The position numbers were made by a program, and so were the translations under genes. From NCBI GenBank assembly GCA_002477185.1, contig DLOI01000105.1:1-5951 (forward strand): a stretch of DNA of 5,951 nucleotides, written 5' to 3'. A model generated the notes under the pieces. It saw nothing but the letters and a program-made list of their open reading frames with translations, was not told where the DNA came from and made no database searches. Shown one piece after another: positions 4,795 to 5,951 of the stretch; the first letter of the stretch is position 1; the number at the start of each line of letters is the position of its first letter. This DNA is from Alphaproteobacteria bacterium UBA7488. Its GTDB lineage: Bacteria; Pseudomonadota; Alphaproteobacteria; CAAHEQ01; UBA3637.

Positions 4795-5951
4795 ATGTTA
4801 AAATCAAACAACAGAAAATTAAATTGGCTTGGGGCTGTCAGCATCTGTCTTTTGACGGCATTTGGGGCAAGCGCTCAACAAATGCTGCCGACCGATGTCG
4901 AAGAAATGCAACTGTCCGATGCCATCGCCCAAACGTCGGGCGAATACGACGCGATGAACTTGGGTTACATCCACTCGCTGGGCATGCAACAAAAAGCATG
5001 GAACGACCCGCTTTCCCATATGGGCGAAGGCCAAAGCAAACCCGGTTATTCCAGATATACCTGGACGCCGGAAGTCGTATTGCCTATTCGTTTGCGCGAA
5101 GGGATGATGACACTTATTAACTTGCCGACATGGGAACTCATTGAAAAAGTCCACATCGGTTCGCCCGAATCATTCGGCGGCGAAATTGCTGCGCCAAACT
5201 CTCTCCTTGTTTACGCCGACCCGTCGTACATTGGCGTCGACAGCAATATGATTATTTTCGGCCGTTCGGGCAACCGTTACGTGTTCTATTTGCGTTCCGA
5301 AACATACAACACGGATAAAATTACGTCCAACGTTGTCGATGTATTAGTCGGACCGAAATATACACCGCAATCCGCCGGGGGTACCCTCGGAAATTTTAAT
5401 GGTGCCACGACCACTGCCGGCTCAGGTGGTACGGGCAGTGCGGGTGCTCCGGGCTGGGCTTCTAAAGGCTCATCTTTAACGCCGGGCGGCTCGCAAAATC
5501 CCCAATTGGGCCTGAACACAGCTTCTACAGCGCCAAAAGATTGGTTAAAATCAATTCCCGTTGATCCGGAAAAATTCCGCTTTGACGTTGAAATTTTCTT
5601 ACCCGATCCCGATGCCGTTGACATTGCACCGGATAAAGTTTGGCGCGATGACATCTTTACCTACATCGATTTAGGGCCAAAAGCATTAACGATGACCCAA
5701 CGTCCCGTGGTCAGTTTAATCGTTCAAGATTCCGAAGTTCCGGTCGGTTTCCGTACACGCGGACCGAACAGCCGCTTGATAGTTGTTGAAGCAGTCGGTG
5801 ATTTGGTATTGAGAAACGGCAAAAAAATTATTTGCTTGAAATTGCGCCGCGACCCGGCTTCCGGTTTGGAATACACTGATTACAGCGGGTCTGAAGCGCG
5901 CAGGTGGCATGCCGCGCCGCAACCGGATTATCAAAACGCCGGTGCATCGGG
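4795..5951 (+). CDS. virB9: VirB9/CagX/TrbG family outer-membrane core protein, 3' partial
   Basis: 385 codons are visible and the gene runs off the window. AGGAG at 4781-4785, 9 nt before the ATG, supports the start. Residues 1-27 are a signal peptide (cleavage after GASA). Residues about 85-187 form the VirB9 N-terminal beta domain (VLPIRLREGMMTLINLP, then IEKVHIG, NMIIFGRSGNRYVFYLRSE). Residues 189-246 are a long Gly/Ser/Thr/Pro linker. The C-terminal beta domain starts near 260 (DDIFTYIDLG, VVSLIVQDSEVPVGFRTRGP, LIVVEAVGDLVLRNGKKIIC), matching the VirB9 region that binds VirB7 and VirB10 in the outer-membrane ring. Cys347 sits where Agrobacterium VirB9 has its VirB7-linking Cys, by my motif alignment. 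The protein is already well over the usual 260-300 residues, mostly because of the linker and a longer N-terminal lead (28-84). Confidence 0.93.
   Translation, partial: MLKSNNRKLNWLGAVSICLLTAFGASAQQMLPTDVEEMQLSDAIAQTSGEYDAMNLGYIHSLGMQQKAWNDPLSHMGEGQSKPGYSRYTWTPEVVLPIRLREGMMTLINLPTWELIEKVHIGSPESFGGEIAAPNSLLVYADPSYIGVDSNMIIFGRSGNRYVFYLRSETYNTDKITSNVVDVLVGPKYTPQSAGGTLGNFNGATTTAGSGGTGSAGAPGWASKGSSLTPGGSQNPQLGLNTASTAPKDWLKSIPVDPEKFRFDVEIFLPDPDAVDIAPDKVWRDDIFTYIDLGPKALTMTQRPVVSLIVQDSEVPVGFRTRGPNSRLIVVEAVGDLVLRNGKKIICLKLRRDPASGLEYTDYSGSEARRWHAAPQPDYQNAGAS
5371..5535 (+). other. Low-complexity Gly/Ser/Thr linker inside VirB9
   Basis: Residues 193-246 alternate Gly, Ser, Thr, Ala and Pro (for example SAGGTLGNFNGATTTAGSGG) with few charges, separating the two beta domains. 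It is in frame throughout and flanked by well-conserved domains, so it is a real part of the protein rather than a frameshift. It is predicted to be disordered and periplasmic. Confidence 0.8.

Noticed and set aside
4819..5934. Open frames at 4819-5154, 5286-5654 and 5716-5934 (minus) and 4824-5120 (plus)
   Set aside because: All are shadows of virB9, whose domains are recognisable across the whole stretch.
1..5951. CRISPR arrays, tRNA or rRNA genes, intact insertion sequences
   Set aside because: I saw no regularly spaced direct repeats, no tRNA-like or rRNA segments, and no transposase.

Overview
This window is part of a VirB-type (P-type) type IV secretion locus. All convincing genes lie on the + strand. 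In order, the calls are a coiled-coil protein of possible VirB5 type, a 499-residue exported coiled-coil protein of unknown function, a VirB8, a tiny VirB7-like lipoprotein, a second VirB8, a long gap with a decayed gene, and a VirB9 cut by the window end. The VirB8 and VirB9 calls are firm because the family motifs are readable. The others rest on size, signals and context. The AT-leaning composition and the paired virB8 genes suggest an alphaproteobacterium, perhaps a host-associated line such as Rickettsiales or Holosporales, whose vir loci are known for duplicated virB8/virB9. This assignment is inference; the window has no rRNA or other marker.

Layout. Positions 1-420 hold a 75-bp inverted repeat (arms 1-75 and 346-420, one mismatch). 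Both arms encode the same helical peptide, one on each strand, so the 5' part of the first gene is a mosaic of uncertain structure. Positions 843-3022 are a tight co-directional block: a 33-nt gap, then a TAATG stop/start overlap into the first virB8. Positions 3023-3102 carry a predicted promoter for the lipoprotein gene and second virB8. Positions 4032-4794 are a long AT-rich stretch. Its first 200 bases show only small palindromes. The rest reads like a frameshifted remnant of a small helix-turn-helix, phage-terminase-like gene. It ends in an extended -10 promoter with exactly the same geometry as the one at 3042, followed by virB9.

How the parts would work together. VirB8 proteins are inner-membrane assembly factors with periplasmic NTF2-like domains. 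VirB9 with a VirB7-type lipoprotein forms the outer-membrane ring of the core complex, and VirB5-type proteins sit on the pilus. VirB6, VirB10, VirB11, VirB4 and VirD4 are not in the window and would have to lie outside it.

The points most worth a second look are the inverted repeat inside the first gene, the large unrecognised exported coiled-coil protein, the VirB8 - lipoprotein - VirB8 arrangement, the decayed gene inside the operon, and the twin promoters.
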